Source: Halostagnicola sp. A56 (GTDB lineage: Archaea > Halobacteriota > Halobacteria > Halobacteriales > Natrialbaceae). Taken from it: a DNA stretch of 64,000 nucleotides. The notes below the pieces were generated by a model. It saw only the letters and a program-made list of their open reading frames with translations. It was not told where the DNA came from and searched no databases. Each line of letters begins with the position of its first letter. The stretch's first letter is position 1. The position numbers were made by a program, and so were the translations under genes. The stretch covers positions 17,120 to 81,119 of the forward strand of contig NZ_JMIP02000018.1 in the NCBI RefSeq assembly GCF_000691505.1. Reading direction: 5' to 3'. This document shows positions 53,802 to 61,804 of the stretch, piece by piece.

Positions 53802-53960
53802 ATGGCAACGACGCAATTCGACGGGAATCGGTTAATTTCTCTGCTCGAGGGCCGGGCGTGTCCGTCCTGTGCCGACGGACGACTCGAGCGGGGCCAGTAC
53901 AAGGGAAACGAGGCGGTCGTCTGCGATACGTGCGAGACGCCACGGGCCCAACTGTGGTAA
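53802..53960 (+). CDS. HVO_A0556-like zinc-finger microprotein
   Basis: 52 residues with CPSC (20-23) and CDTC (41-44): the compact one-zinc fold of haloarchaeal HVO_A0556-family microproteins (LLEGRACPSCADGRLERGQYKGNEAVVCDTCETP, quoted from start and end only: LLEGRACPSC and CDTCETPRAQLW). Small proteins of this type have been linked to growth and adhesion phenotypes in Haloferax. The next gene begins two bases after its stop. Confidence 0.8.
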   Translation: MATTQFDGNRLISLLEGRACPSCADGRLERGQYKGNEAVVCDTCETPRAQLW

Positions 53961-53961
53961 C

Positions 53962-54225
53962 ATGACGGAACTCGAGATTCCAGCGGACGCCGACGAACGA
54001 GAGGCGATGGAGCTGGTGGACGATCTGGTCGATATCGGCGATGTCGTCGAAGTCGAGAGCTACGCGATGACCGACGACAAGCGAAAGCGATTGAGCGGCG
54101 AAGTTACGGGGAGTCACACCCCCGACTCCGGACCGGCGTACCTCGAACTCGACGGTCAACCGGTCGGCGAAGGAAGCATCCCCTACGAGGAGATCGAAAC
54201 CGTCACCCGGAAAACGCAGCGCTGA
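53962..54225 (+). CDS. Haloarchaeal hypothetical protein, 87 residues
   Basis: 87 residues, starts MTELEIPADADEREAMELVD and contains VDIGDVVEVESYAMT, AYLELDGQPVGEGSIPYEEIETVTR. It looks like a small beta protein of the Sm/SH3-like kind, but I recognise no named family. It follows the zinc microprotein in the same operon with a one-base gap. Confidence 0.65.
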   Translation: MTELEIPADADEREAMELVDDLVDIGDVVEVESYAMTDDKRKRLSGEVTGSHTPDSGPAYLELDGQPVGEGSIPYEEIETVTRKTQR

Positions 54226-54299
54226 CGAGCGCCACCGGCAACCCGATCTATCGAGCGCTTCGACACGTTTTAGCCGTCGGTACCCCTCGAAACGAACAC

Positions 54300-54980
54300 G
54301 TGGTGACGACCGTTCTCACTCCCTTCGTTGGAGCCGTCTTTGGAATTGCGCTGGCCGCCCCGCCGGGGCCGATGAACGCGATCATCGCCGAGGAGAGCGT
54401 GCTTCGCGGCTGGACGGCCGGGTTCAGGGCCGGCCTCGGTGCGATGCTCGCGGATGTCGTCTTTTTTGTCGGGACGCTGGCAGGCGTGGTCGCGATCATC
54501 GATCAGTATCCGATCATCAGACCCGCACTCTATCTCGTCGGCGGCGTGCTCATGGTGTACTTCGCCGTCGGCGCGTTTCGGGATGCGAGATCTGCTACCG
54601 GCTTCGTCGAAGACACGGACGAACCCTCTCGAGGGTTCCGGAAGGCGTTCGCGCTGTCGCTGACCAACCCCTACCAGATCGGGTTCTGGCTCACCGTCGG
54701 CGTCGGCCTCCTTCGACCCGGCACGCTCGACGTCTTCGCTCACGTTCCGGGAATCGGCCCGATGCTTACGGGCACGCTGGTCGTCCAGACCGGGTCGGTC
54801 GGCCTGCTGGTCGGATTCTTCGTCGGGATCGTTTGCTGGATCGTGAGCTACCCCGCGGCGCTGGTCTCGGTCGGACGACGCGTCGACGCGTTCGCACCGA
54901 TCGTCTCGCTGCTGAGCGGGGTCGTACTCGTCGCGTTCGGTGCCATCTTCCTCGCAGCGGGCGCTGGCGCGGTCGTCTGA
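54300..54980 (+). CDS. LysE-family amino-acid exporter
   Basis: 226 residues with six hydrophobic segments. APPGPMNAIIAEESVLRG is the LysE N-terminal signature (PGP motif), and ALSLTNPYQIGFWLTVG the second conserved (NP) motif. Exports amino acids or related compounds. The start is GTG at 54300 or GTG at 54303; both fit. It stands between the small-protein pair and the convergent ribosomal operon. Confidence 0.88.
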   Translation: MVTTVLTPFVGAVFGIALAAPPGPMNAIIAEESVLRGWTAGFRAGLGAMLADVVFFVGTLAGVVAIIDQYPIIRPALYLVGGVLMVYFAVGAFRDARSATGFVEDTDEPSRGFRKAFALSLTNPYQIGFWLTVGVGLLRPGTLDVFAHVPGIGPMLTGTLVVQTGSVGLLVGFFVGIVCWIVSYPAALVSVGRRVDAFAPIVSLLSGVVLVAFGAIFLAAGAGAVV

Positions 54981-55117
54981 GACCGACTCGAGAAGCGGTG
55001 GCGGTGCTGGCGGTATTTTCTACGTAACTCGAAACGTGCGCGATCCTTCGAGCGAACGTGCGTAGCTCTTCGAGCGCCTATCGGCTGGTACGCACTCGAG
55101 AAAGCGATCGGCTCTCC

Positions 55118-55894
55118 CTAGCCGATGTACCGCAGGTCGTCGTCGGTCGGTAGCTCCATCGACTGCTGTTGTTGCTGTTGTTCCATCTCCTGGATCTTGC
55201 CGATGACATCTTCCATCTCGTCGGCGCGCTCGTCGAGCGAATCGTACGCGAGGTCGAGTCCGACCGCCTCCTCGAGCACTTCGAGTACCGCCCGGGCGCT
55301 TTTCGGATCGACGAGGTAGCCGCTCGTTTCGCCCATCAGACACGCCGCGTCGAATCCGCGGCGCGCGCCGAGTCCGAGCAGGAGCCCGCTGACGCCGACG
55401 ATGCCGCCCGCGGGTTCGTCCTCGCGGAACTCGACGCCGGCATCCTCGAGCGAGTCGCGGCGGGCTTCGTCGGTGACCGCGCCGATGACCGCGTACTCCT
55501 CGATGAGCTCGCCCGTCGGAACGCCGCCCAGTGAGTAAATGTCCGTCGTCTCGAACTCGTCTGCGATGTCGAGAAACGCGCTGGTGAGCCCGTAGTGGCC
55601 GGCGTTGGTCTGGGCCTGATGATCGCCGGTGAGGACGAGCAGATCCCGTCCGTCGGGATTCGACACCGCATGGATCGTCGCACAGGTCAGTTCGGCGATG
55701 CCGTCCTCGATCGTCACCTGCGGCGGGAACTCGCGAGAGTAGACGCGTCGAATCAGCGTACTCTCTTCGTCGAGTTCCTCGAGAAGGTGTTCCGCCGCGA
55801 GCGTTCCGACGTGTCCGACGCCGGGCAGCCCTTCGACGAGAACGGGGTCGTCGACTTCGACCTCGGCAACGACGTCGACCTCGAGTTCGTCCAT
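55118..55894 (-). CDS. PAC2-family (proteasome assembly chaperone-like) protein
   Basis: 258 residues. VLVEGLPGVGHVGTLAAEHLL, FPPQVTIEDGIAELT, VLTGDHQAQTNAGHYGLTSAF and GLLLGLGARRGFDAACLMGETSGYL (in parts) follow the PAC2 fold (archaeal PbaB/DUF75). Predicted chaperone in 20S proteasome assembly or a related function. A Gln-rich C-terminal coil (MEQQQQQQSME) precedes the end DDDLRYIG. Last gene of the rpl44e operon, six bases after nop10. Confidence 0.88.
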   Translation of the reverse strand: MDELEVDVVAEVEVDDPVLVEGLPGVGHVGTLAAEHLLEELDEESTLIRRVYSREFPPQVTIEDGIAELTCATIHAVSNPDGRDLLVLTGDHQAQTNAGHYGLTSAFLDIADEFETTDIYSLGGVPTGELIEEYAVIGAVTDEARRDSLEDAGVEFREDEPAGGIVGVSGLLLGLGARRGFDAACLMGETSGYLVDPKSARAVLEVLEEAVGLDLAYDSLDERADEMEDVIGKIQEMEQQQQQQSMELPTDDDLRYIG

Positions 55895-55900
55895 ACCGTA

Positions 55901-56080
55901 TCAGCGACTGCGACGCTTAAGAGCGCGTCGGTACTCGCCGTACTGATCGGTCGGATCGAACGGGGCCGGCGCGCTGTTGACGGCGTCTGCGCCACACTCG
56001 GGGCAGGTCGTAGAAAGAGTGTAGACCGGGCGTTCGTGTGTCTCTTCCCACACCGAACAGACCCGAATATCTGATTTCAT
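55901..56080 (-). CDS. nop10: H/ACA RNP protein Nop10
   Basis: 59 residues, exactly the archaeal size: MKSDIRVCSVWEETHERPVY, TLSTTCPECGADAVNSAPAPFDP, and YGEYRRALKRRSR. The single zinc knuckle and the linear C-terminal stretch make it the Nop10 partner of Cbf5 in the pseudouridylating H/ACA complex. In the usual archaeal order between eif2a and pac2. Confidence 0.93.
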   Translation of the reverse strand: MKSDIRVCSVWEETHERPVYTLSTTCPECGADAVNSAPAPFDPTDQYGEYRRALKRRSR

Positions 56081-56111
56081 CGTTGTGTCCGTCGTTCGTC
56101 GTGCCGGTCGA

Positions 56112-56912
56112 TTACTCGTCGTCGCTCTTGCGTTCGCGGTGGTACTCGCCGCTGCCGCCGTGGTCTTCGATCGCCGCCACGGCGCGGTCCGCGCTCGCTT
56201 CGAGCTGTGATTCGGCGGTTTTGTAGTTCGGCGCGCGGACCTTGATGCGGTACTCAGGCGCGCCGACGTAGACGACCTCGAGTTCGACTTCGTCCGGGAC
56301 GCCGCCGTTCCCTTCGGCAGCCTCGAGCGCATCGCGGATGCCGTCGACGCCCGACTGGGAGGGGTTCTCGAGATCGACGTAGCCGGTGACGTTGACGTAC
56401 GGAACCGAGACGTTTTCGCGGGCTGTCTCGACGATCGCGTCGACCTCGTCTTCGGAGAGGTCGGTGTCCTCGAGCGCCTCCGCGCCGTGAATTGCGGCCT
56501 GCTTGAATCCGTTGTAGAGGCTTCCGTGGACGCCGATCAGTTCGTTCGCGATCGCGGTGTAGGTCTCGTCGTCGCTGTCTTCGTCGAGCGCCAGACCCAT
56601 CCAGTTGTCGGCCTTCTGTTCGTTTTTCCAGTCCTGGATCTTGTCCGAGCGCTGGTGGTCGTTGACGTCTTTCAACGAAAGATCGATCTGTTCGTGGGAC
56701 TCGTCGACATCGAGGACCTTACAGACGACGATCTGGCCTTCGCGGACGTGATCGCGGACGTTCTTGATCCAGCCGCTTGCGACCTCGGAGATGTGGATCA
56801 GGCCGCGTTTGTCCTGATACTCCTCGAGATCGACGAAGACGCCGAAGTCCTCGATCTCGTCGATCTTGCCGACGACGAGCTCGCCGGTGTCTGGCCAGCC
56901 ACTGTATTTCAT
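56112..56912 (-). CDS. eif2a: Translation initiation factor 2 subunit alpha
   Basis: 266 residues. The S1 domain ([28 protein letters not shown] in parts, about 10-80) starts the protein, followed by the helical domain and the C-terminal alpha-beta domain ([18 protein letters not shown]). Binds initiator tRNA with eIF2-gamma; the initiator tRNA gene lies in this same window. Start overlaps the rps27e stop by four bases. Confidence 0.96.
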   Translation of the reverse strand: MKYSGWPDTGELVVGKIDEIEDFGVFVDLEEYQDKRGLIHISEVASGWIKNVRDHVREGQIVVCKVLDVDESHEQIDLSLKDVNDHQRSDKIQDWKNEQKADNWMGLALDEDSDDETYTAIANELIGVHGSLYNGFKQAAIHGAEALEDTDLSEDEVDAIVETARENVSVPYVNVTGYVDLENPSQSGVDGIRDALEAAEGNGGVPDEVELEVVYVGAPEYRIKVRAPNYKTAESQLEASADRAVAAIEDHGGSGEYHRERKSDDE

Positions 56913-57082
56913 CGTGATTCGACTGTCTCGACGATCTCGTGGTCGATATCGGCCTTACCACCGGTCGGTCGAGCGAGCGTCGTTCCGCAGACGGCACACG
57001 CGACTTCCGTGGCGGCTTTGCCGAAGACGATCTGTTCGTTCTCGCAGTCTCCACAGCGGACGGTGTAGTATGATCCTGCCAT
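56909..57082 (-). CDS. rps27e: 30S ribosomal protein S27e
   Basis: 57 residues: [32 protein letters not shown] in order with two CxxC knuckles (CGDC, CAVC). Archaeal-type small-subunit protein. Stop overlaps eif2a's ATG by four bases; five bases separate it from rpl44e. Confidence 0.96.
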   Translation of the reverse strand: MAGSYYTVRCGDCENEQIVFGKAATEVACAVCGTTLARPTGGKADIDHEIVETVESR

Positions 57083-57087
57083 CGTAA

Positions 57088-57372
57088 TCACTCCTGGAAC
57101 TCGATTCGGCCGGCTCGCCATCCCTCTCGGAGGTGGGCCTTGCCGCACTCGCCACAGCGGTACTTGAGGTCGGTCTTGTTCGTCGGTTTGTTCCCACTGG
57201 GAACCTTCGAGAACTTCCCGGAATTACCGATCGACGAAGTCTGTCGTCGTCGCTGTCGGTCGGCAACCTTCTTCATGCCGGTCTGGCGGCCGGTTCGGAC
57301 CTTCTCGACTTCGTGCTGGTGGTGTTCGTTACAGTGCGGGCAGTACGTATTGAATCGGCGTGGCATCTGCAT
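57088..57372 (-). CDS. rpl44e: 50S ribosomal protein L44e
   Basis: 94 residues beginning [21 protein letters not shown], with a basic middle ([26 protein letters not shown]) and [20 protein letters not shown]. Two zinc knuckles are intact. First gene of the rpl44e-rps27e-eif2a-nop10-pac2 operon. Its promoter lies in the shared intergenic region to the right. Confidence 0.96.
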   Translation of the reverse strand: MQMPRRFNTYCPHCNEHHQHEVEKVRTGRQTGMKKVADRQRRRQTSSIGNSGKFSKVPSGNKPTNKTDLKYRCGECGKAHLREGWRAGRIEFQE

Positions 57373-57700
57373 GGTTAGTTCACTTGGAACGGGCTACGAT
57401 TGCGCCGCTTAAAACCCGTTTGGTTCGTCGGCGGCGGGATCGGACGACGGGACGCCAACGGTTCGCAGTTCCCGACTACGAACCCGATCGCAGGGAGGAG
57501 TCCGAGCAATTAGCGAGCGCGAACTTGTGGTTGACAGGAAAAATCTGTTTGTACGTGCGTGGAAACGTAGGATCGGCCTCGAGTCGTCCGTGAGTCCCGG
57601 GTCGATCTCGAGTGCTCACCGACCCGGTCGTCCGACGACGCCACTCCTGCGGACCGACCGCTTCGAAGCGTTTAATCCATCACCCGCCGAATCACCGGGT
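57373..57700. other. Divergent promoter region between L44e and the HAH_0734-like gene
   Basis: 328 bases without a gene. TTTAAT about 24 bases ahead of the start at 57701 fits a leaderless promoter. CGCTTAAAACC at about 57409-57419 likely serves the ribosomal operon on the other strand. Confidence 0.55.
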
Positions 57701-57967
57701 ATGAAGCGGCTGATCATCCACGGCGACCCCGGCATCCGAAAGGGGGCTATCATCGATTACGACGGGGAGGAAGTCGTCTGCTTCGGAATCAATCGCAACG
57801 GCGAGTGGAACGGCCCGGAGACGGTCCAGCTGTGGTGTACGATCGGCGACGAATCGGAGTACGGGGAGTTCGAGCGACGAGAGTTCCTTCCCCATTTCCT
57901 CGAGGTCGACCGCGTCGGCGCCGAGGCCGTCGACGTGGTCCGTTCACAGGGCGACCTCGCCGTTTGA
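57701..57967 (+). CDS. HAH_0734 family protein
   Basis: 88 residues: MKRLIIHGDPGIRKGAIIDYDGEE...VQLWCTIGDESEYGEFERREFLPHFLEVDRV. I recognise it as the small conserved haloarchaeal HAH_0734 family with unknown function. ATG 57701 is leaderless with TATA-like TTTAAT at about -28. Confidence 0.8.
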   Translation: MKRLIIHGDPGIRKGAIIDYDGEEVVCFGINRNGEWNGPETVQLWCTIGDESEYGEFERREFLPHFLEVDRVGAEAVDVVRSQGDLAV

Positions 57968-58088
57968 GTTCGCGTGTATTCGCGCACGCATTGAATACAT
58001 CCGAGAGTTCGAGACATCCGAGAGTTCGAGACTGATTTGGACACGTTGTCCACACCGGAGCACTAGGAGACAGTCGACGACCCAGAAG

Positions 58089-58535
58089 ATGAGTAAATCG
58101 TTCATGGAGGTTCTTCGGCTGCGACTGCGAGCCCTGCGGTCGCGAGCACTATTCCTGCAGTTCGCCGGCGTTGGACTCATCGGGGCAACGGTCGACACAA
58201 CCGTTCTGTACGCCCTCGTTTCCTGGACCGCGTTTGGTCCCGTTGCTGGAAAGACCGTATCCTGGGTGTTCGGGATTGGAGTCATTTTCGCGATAAACGA
58301 ATGGTGGACGTTCTCGGCGTACGGAAAACTCGGTCTTCGAGCGCTGTTACGTCGACTGCTCACATCGTATCTCGTCCGGTTTGCGGGGTTTCTCGTGACT
58401 CTGGTAGTGCTGTCCGGGCTGGTGTACTGGTTCGACGTCTGGTTCCTGCTCGCGAACGTGGTCGGGATCGGCGTCGGTTTTTTCGTCAACTACACCTGTG
58501 AGAGCCTCTACACGTGGAAGGTCCACCGGGACTAA
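58089..58535 (+). CDS. GtrA-family membrane protein
   Basis: 148 residues, four TM helices, with FAGVGLIGATVDTTVLYALV and FAINEWWTFSAYGK as conserved GtrA elements. Family role: flipping or positioning lipid-linked sugars for glycosylation. No glycosyltransferase adjoins it here. A shared function with the glycan genes at the left end is only a guess. Confidence 0.85.
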   Translation: MSKSFMEVLRLRLRALRSRALFLQFAGVGLIGATVDTTVLYALVSWTAFGPVAGKTVSWVFGIGVIFAINEWWTFSAYGKLGLRALLRRLLTSYLVRFAGFLVTLVVLSGLVYWFDVWFLLANVVGIGVGFFVNYTCESLYTWKVHRD

Positions 58536-58601
58536 CGGTAGAAATCCGCATACGGTAGCCGAATCACAACCCTTAACTAGACAAACCCGATATGATGTGA
58601 T

Positions 58602-58676
58602 AGCGGGATGGGATAGCCAGGAGATTCCGGCGGGCTCATAACCCGCAGACCGGTAGTTCAAATCTACCTCCCGCTA
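58602..58676 (+). tRNA. Initiator tRNA-Met (CAT)
   Basis: 75 bases. A1-T72 closing of the acceptor (AGCGGGA/TCCCGCT), an anticodon stem GCGGG/CCCGC with three consecutive GGG-CCC pairs, loop CTCATAA (anticodon CAT), T-arm GGTAG-TTCAAAT-CTACC. These are the marks of the archaeal initiator. A T-rich stretch (ATTTTTC) just downstream can end transcription. Confidence 0.93.
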
Positions 58677-58899
58677 TTTTTCGAGGCGAACAACAACGAG
58701 AAGCGAAGTGACGAGGATCGCTGCTGCGACCGTGGCTCTCGCCTCATCGAGGCATCTCAAAAGATAAGCTCACACAGTATCTCCGAGCGTTCCAACTTCG
58801 ACGAAAGCTACTGCGGAAACCGGGAAGAGAAGCGCTCAAACACGCTATCAAAGCTACGCTGTGAAATCAACAAAGTGCTACACAAGAGCGAATGGATAT
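58677..58899. other. Non-genic region, possible transposase remnant
   Basis: About 220 bases with no intact gene. One plus-strand frame without a start reads SKDKLTQYLRAFQLRRKLLR...KHAIKATL and stops at about 58860; it has a basic, helical look that could be the remnant of a transposase or recombinase. I could not identify it. Confidence 0.3.
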
Positions 58900-59574
58900 T
58901 CAGACACTTGAAATAGGGTTCTTTAAAGAACCATTTCTGTCTGACACCTGTGATTCTTCGACGAACCGCTTGACGACCGTCTCTTCCGCCCGGTGAAGCG
59001 TCTCGCTGCAGGTCGATTTCGCGATGCCCAGATGCTCGGCGAGTTCGGTCAACGAACACCGCCGCGGCGTATCGTAGTACCCCTCGTCGACGGCCGCGAC
59101 CACGACCTCGAGTTGGCGTTCCGACAGCAGTTGGCGGTCGTGTGACTCCTCTCGAACCGTTTCGATCCGGTACTGGATGCCGAACTGCTCGAGTTGGGTC
59201 GCGAGTTCGGCGAGTCGCTGGCGAGTGCCGGCCACCTCGATGGTCGCCGTACCGTCTCGGATTTCGACCGGGAGTTCGATCGGCATCCCCGAATCGCGCG
59301 AGGAAAACAGCAACAGCGGCTTCGTCGTTTCGAAATAAACGGTGCCGTCGTTCTCGCCGCGTTCTAACGTGGACAGTTCCGTGATCTGATCGTGTCCGGC
59401 CATCGCCTCGAGGACACCGGGGATATCGGGCCCGGTTACCTCGACCAGCGCGAATCCGGAATCAGCGCCGGGGACGGCTGCGAGAACGCGAAACGCCGAC
59501 TCCGGGTGTGCGGTCGACACCTGCTGGATCCACGCCTGCTCCGGCAGCGTAATTGCGAGTGTTGCCTGTGCCAT
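58900..59574 (-). CDS. Bat-type HTH-10 transcriptional regulator, altered C-terminus
   Basis: 224 residues. A GAF-like/bacterio-opsin activator sensor domain (about 1-145) is followed by the HTH_10 domain: LLSERQLEVVVAAVDEGYYDTPRRCSLTELAEHLGIAKSTCSETLHRAEE (in parts: LSERQLEVVVAAVDEGYYD and LAEHLGIAKSTCSETLHRAE). Relatives end soon after VVKRFVEE. Here the reading frame continues through a palindrome for about 15 codons (VSDRNGSLKNPISSV), a probable replacement of the original end. Confidence 0.82.
   Translation of the reverse strand: MAQATLAITLPEQAWIQQVSTAHPESAFRVLAAVPGADSGFALVEVTGPDIPGVLEAMAGHDQITELSTLERGENDGTVYFETTKPLLLFSSRDSGMPIELPVEIRDGTATIEVAGTRQRLAELATQLEQFGIQYRIETVREESHDRQLLSERQLEVVVAAVDEGYYDTPRRCSLTELAEHLGIAKSTCSETLHRAEETVVKRFVEESQVSDRNGSLKNPISSV
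58901..58943. terminator. Long imperfect palindrome around the HTH gene's end
   Basis: Contains GGTTCTTTAAAGAACC (58917-58932), a perfect 16-base dyad, extended by CAGACA...TGTCTG with small bulges. It lies over the last codons of the HTH gene. It may serve as a transcription end or be the tip of a small inserted element. Confidence 0.45.
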
Positions 59575-59739
59575 GGTGCCCGTTCTCTTCTAGGGTGAGG
59601 ACTCCGCCTACCAATAGGTTCGGCCCGTTGCAACCAACTGGGAATGATCGAAAAGACGTCTGCAAACGGCCGTTAGCGTCGATAGTCGGTCCGATAACCA
59701 CCGCCACCGTTATGCAAGCAGGCAGAGAACCTCTGTGAT

Positions 59740-60273
59740 ATGAACATCTACACCGGCCGCGGAGATGACGGCCAGACCGACCTACGAACGATGGACCGGG
59801 TGTCGAAAGCGAGTCACCGCATCGAGGCCTACGGCACGGTCGACGAACTGAACGCGGTCGTCGGAACGACCCGCCCCGCCGCGTACGACGATCTCGAGAC
59901 GAAACTCCGAGAGATTCAGAATCACCTCCACGTCGTCCAAGCCGATTTCGCGAACCCCGACCCGGACGAGGACGACCCGAAGATCGAGGCCGAACACGTC
60001 GAGCGCCTCGAGTCTTGGATCGACGAGTACGACGAGGAACTCGAGCCCCTGACCTCGTTTATCCTTCCCAGCGGCGGCGACCTCGGTAGCAGTCTCCACT
60101 ACGCGCGGACGATCTGTCGCCGCGCGGAGCGACGCGCCGTGGCGCTGGCCGGCGAAGAGGAAATCAACGAGATCGCCGTCACGTACCTCAATCGACTCTC
60201 CGACGCGCTCTTCGTGTTCGGTCGCGTCGCCAACGCTCGAGACGACGTTCCCGAGGAGAGCCCCACCTACTGA
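59740..60273 (+). CDS. pduO: ATP:cob(I)alamin adenosyltransferase, PduO type
   Basis: 177 residues. MNIYTGRGDDGQTDLRTMDRVSK...AYGTVDELNAVVGTTRP is the N-terminal ATP-binding strand, and SFILPSGGDLGSSLHYARTICRRAERRAV with YLNRLSDALFVFGRVAN the conserved trimer core of PduO. It makes adenosylcobalamin from cob(I)alamin and ATP. Alone in this window, no cobalamin operon visible. Confidence 0.92.
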   Translation: MNIYTGRGDDGQTDLRTMDRVSKASHRIEAYGTVDELNAVVGTTRPAAYDDLETKLREIQNHLHVVQADFANPDPDEDDPKIEAEHVERLESWIDEYDEELEPLTSFILPSGGDLGSSLHYARTICRRAERRAVALAGEEEINEIAVTYLNRLSDALFVFGRVANARDDVPEESPTY

Positions 60274-60296
60274 GTCCGGTATCGAACCCGGAGCCG

Positions 60297-60566
60297 CTAC
60301 AATTCGGTCGACGGGATGACGGCCCACTCACAGCGGCAATCGGCCGAACAGAATCGAACTTCGATCGCCGACGAACGCCCCACCAGCCTCGGATTCGCGG
60401 GCGTCTCCGAGGGTGCTCGTTCCCGATCGTTCGGCTTGGGCCCTCCGCGGTCGTCCAGCTCGGTTCGTGCCGGGTCGTCCGACTTGGGATGTATCGCGAG
60501 CGTGTAAGCGACCTCGCTCGTACTGCCGCAGTTATCACAAGCGTTCTCGTGTGTTTCGCCGTCCAT
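60297..60566 (-). CDS. Zinc-knuckle hypothetical protein, 89 residues
   Basis: 89 residues, CDNCGS near the start and CSADCRCEW near the end, separated by a low-complexity Pro/Arg/Asp region. The pattern suggests one split zinc site, as in the DUF7576-like family of haloarchaea. Convergent with pduO. No further function visible. Confidence 0.65.
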   Translation of the reverse strand: MDGETHENACDNCGSTSEVAYTLAIHPKSDDPARTELDDRGGPKPNDRERAPSETPANPRLVGRSSAIEVRFCSADCRCEWAVIPSTEL

Positions 60567-60802
60567 GAACTCGTCTCGAGACGGAAACTGAAGAGTACGC
60601 GACGATTGCTCCGAGTAAGGATCGTCTACCGGGCGACTACGCCGGTCGGAGAACAACGGTGCGTCAGTTTTCGAATCCCTCTCGAGTGGTGTCGAACGGT
60701 GATAGGATCGTTTTCCAGACTGATTCAATCGCACGACCGACGAACCGCGCAGTCGTCGGTCGTATCGAAACGCTTACTCCCGACAGGCCGGTGCACTCCT
60801 GT

Positions 60803-61081
60803 ATGAGCGACGACGCCGTTACGCCCGAGGACGTTCGCCACGTCGCGTCGCTGGCCCGAGTCGATCTCGCGGACGACGAGATCGAACAGTTCACCGGCCA
60901 GTTCGCGGACATCCTCGAGTACTTCGAGACCCTAGACGAGGTTCCGTCGGTCGACCAGGACGCCGAACTCACGAATGTCATGGAGCCGGACGAGGTTCGC
61001 GACTCGCTCGACCGCGAGTCGGCGCTCGAGAACGCCCCCGAAACCGAAGACGGCTACTTCAAAGGCCCGAACGTCTCCTGA
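60803..61081 (+). CDS. gatC: Asp/Glu-tRNA amidotransferase subunit C
   Basis: 92 residues, [40 protein letters not shown] and the end [12 protein letters not shown]. Usual GatC length. It belongs to the GatCAB complex that converts mischarged Asp-tRNA(Asn) (or Glu-tRNA(Gln)) by amidation. Two bases separate it from the broken gatA. Confidence 0.95.
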   Translation: MSDDAVTPEDVRHVASLARVDLADDEIEQFTGQFADILEYFETLDEVPSVDQDAELTNVMEPDEVRDSLDRESALENAPETEDGYFKGPNVS

Positions 61082-61083
61082 TC

Positions 61084-61425
61084 ATGTCCGAGAATATCTT
61101 CATCACCGAGGAGACCCTCGAGGGCGACGAGGACGGCCCGCTAGCCGGAACGACCGTCGCCGTCAAGGACAACATCTCGACCGACGGCGTTCGGACCACC
61201 TGCGGGTCGAAGATGTTAGAAGACTACGTTCCGCCCTACGACGCGACGGTCGTCTCCCGACTCAAAGACGCCGGCGCGACAATCGTCGGCAAGACGAACA
61301 TGGACGAGTTCGGGATGGGAACGACGACCGAAACCTCGTTTTTCGACTCCACGGACAACCCCGCCGCGCCCGGCCACGTTCCCGGCGGCTCCTCCGGACA
61401 GTCGAGCGATTATGAGGGAAAATGA
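61084..61425 (+). pseudogene. gatA: Amidotransferase subunit GatA, truncated in the amidase motif
   Basis: Codons 1-105 are normal: [18 protein letters not shown] with catalytic Lys28, [22 protein letters not shown], and GHVPGGSSG. An intact GatA continues GGSAAAVAAG and then the nucleophile serine of the SDTGGS motif, for about 425 residues in all. Here the frame changes to eight unrelated codons and stops. The break is at about 61,399. The remaining three quarters are not in the window, so the copy cannot encode an active amidase. Confidence 0.9.
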
Positions 61426-61493
61426 TGGCGGATTGAATATATGTTGGCCCTAACGTATAAATGCAAAATCTGTGTTTTCCGAGCCAGACAACA

Positions 61494-61802
61494 ATGACAA
61501 ACGTGCTCGGGGTTTCCGATCCGCAGACTTTTATCGTTTTAGTTATTGCTCTGATTGGAGTAATTCCTGTTATTATCTACCGAAATCAGACGTCACAGTG
61601 GTTCGTTCTTTGCTACTGCTGTCTGTTCATCGGTGCTATAGCCACGAATTTCGAAAACGTGGTATTCGGGACACTCCTCAATTTCGTCGAACACATTTTC
61701 GGGAATATGGGTGCAGGAATCGCCTTTGCCGTCGCCGCATACTTGTACCGACAGCACAGTATCGATACTGAAACCCAAGAAATCGATGTCACAGAGGGGT
61801 AA
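61494..61802 (+). CDS. Small three-TM membrane protein coupled to a transducer
   Basis: 102 residues from ATG 61494; a TATA-like GTATAAATG at about 61454-61462 favours this start over an upstream ATG at 61461. Three hydrophobic segments: [51 protein letters not shown]. The C-terminus is short and acidic. Its stop is two bases from the transducer start. Function unrecognised; the pairing suggests a sensory or docking subunit. Confidence 0.6.
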   Translation: MTNVLGVSDPQTFIVLVIALIGVIPVIIYRNQTSQWFVLCYCCLFIGAIATNFENVVFGTLLNFVEHIFGNMGAGIAFAVAAYLYRQHSIDTETQEIDVTEG

Positions 61803-61804
61803 TC

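Noticed and set aside
55150..55190. CAG/TTG-like repeat run
   Set aside because: It encodes the Gln stretch at the end of the PAC2 protein and is not an independent repeat element.
61399..61425. Possible intein at the gatA break
   Set aside because: Stop codons follow within nine codons and no splicing motifs or downstream gatA frame are present.
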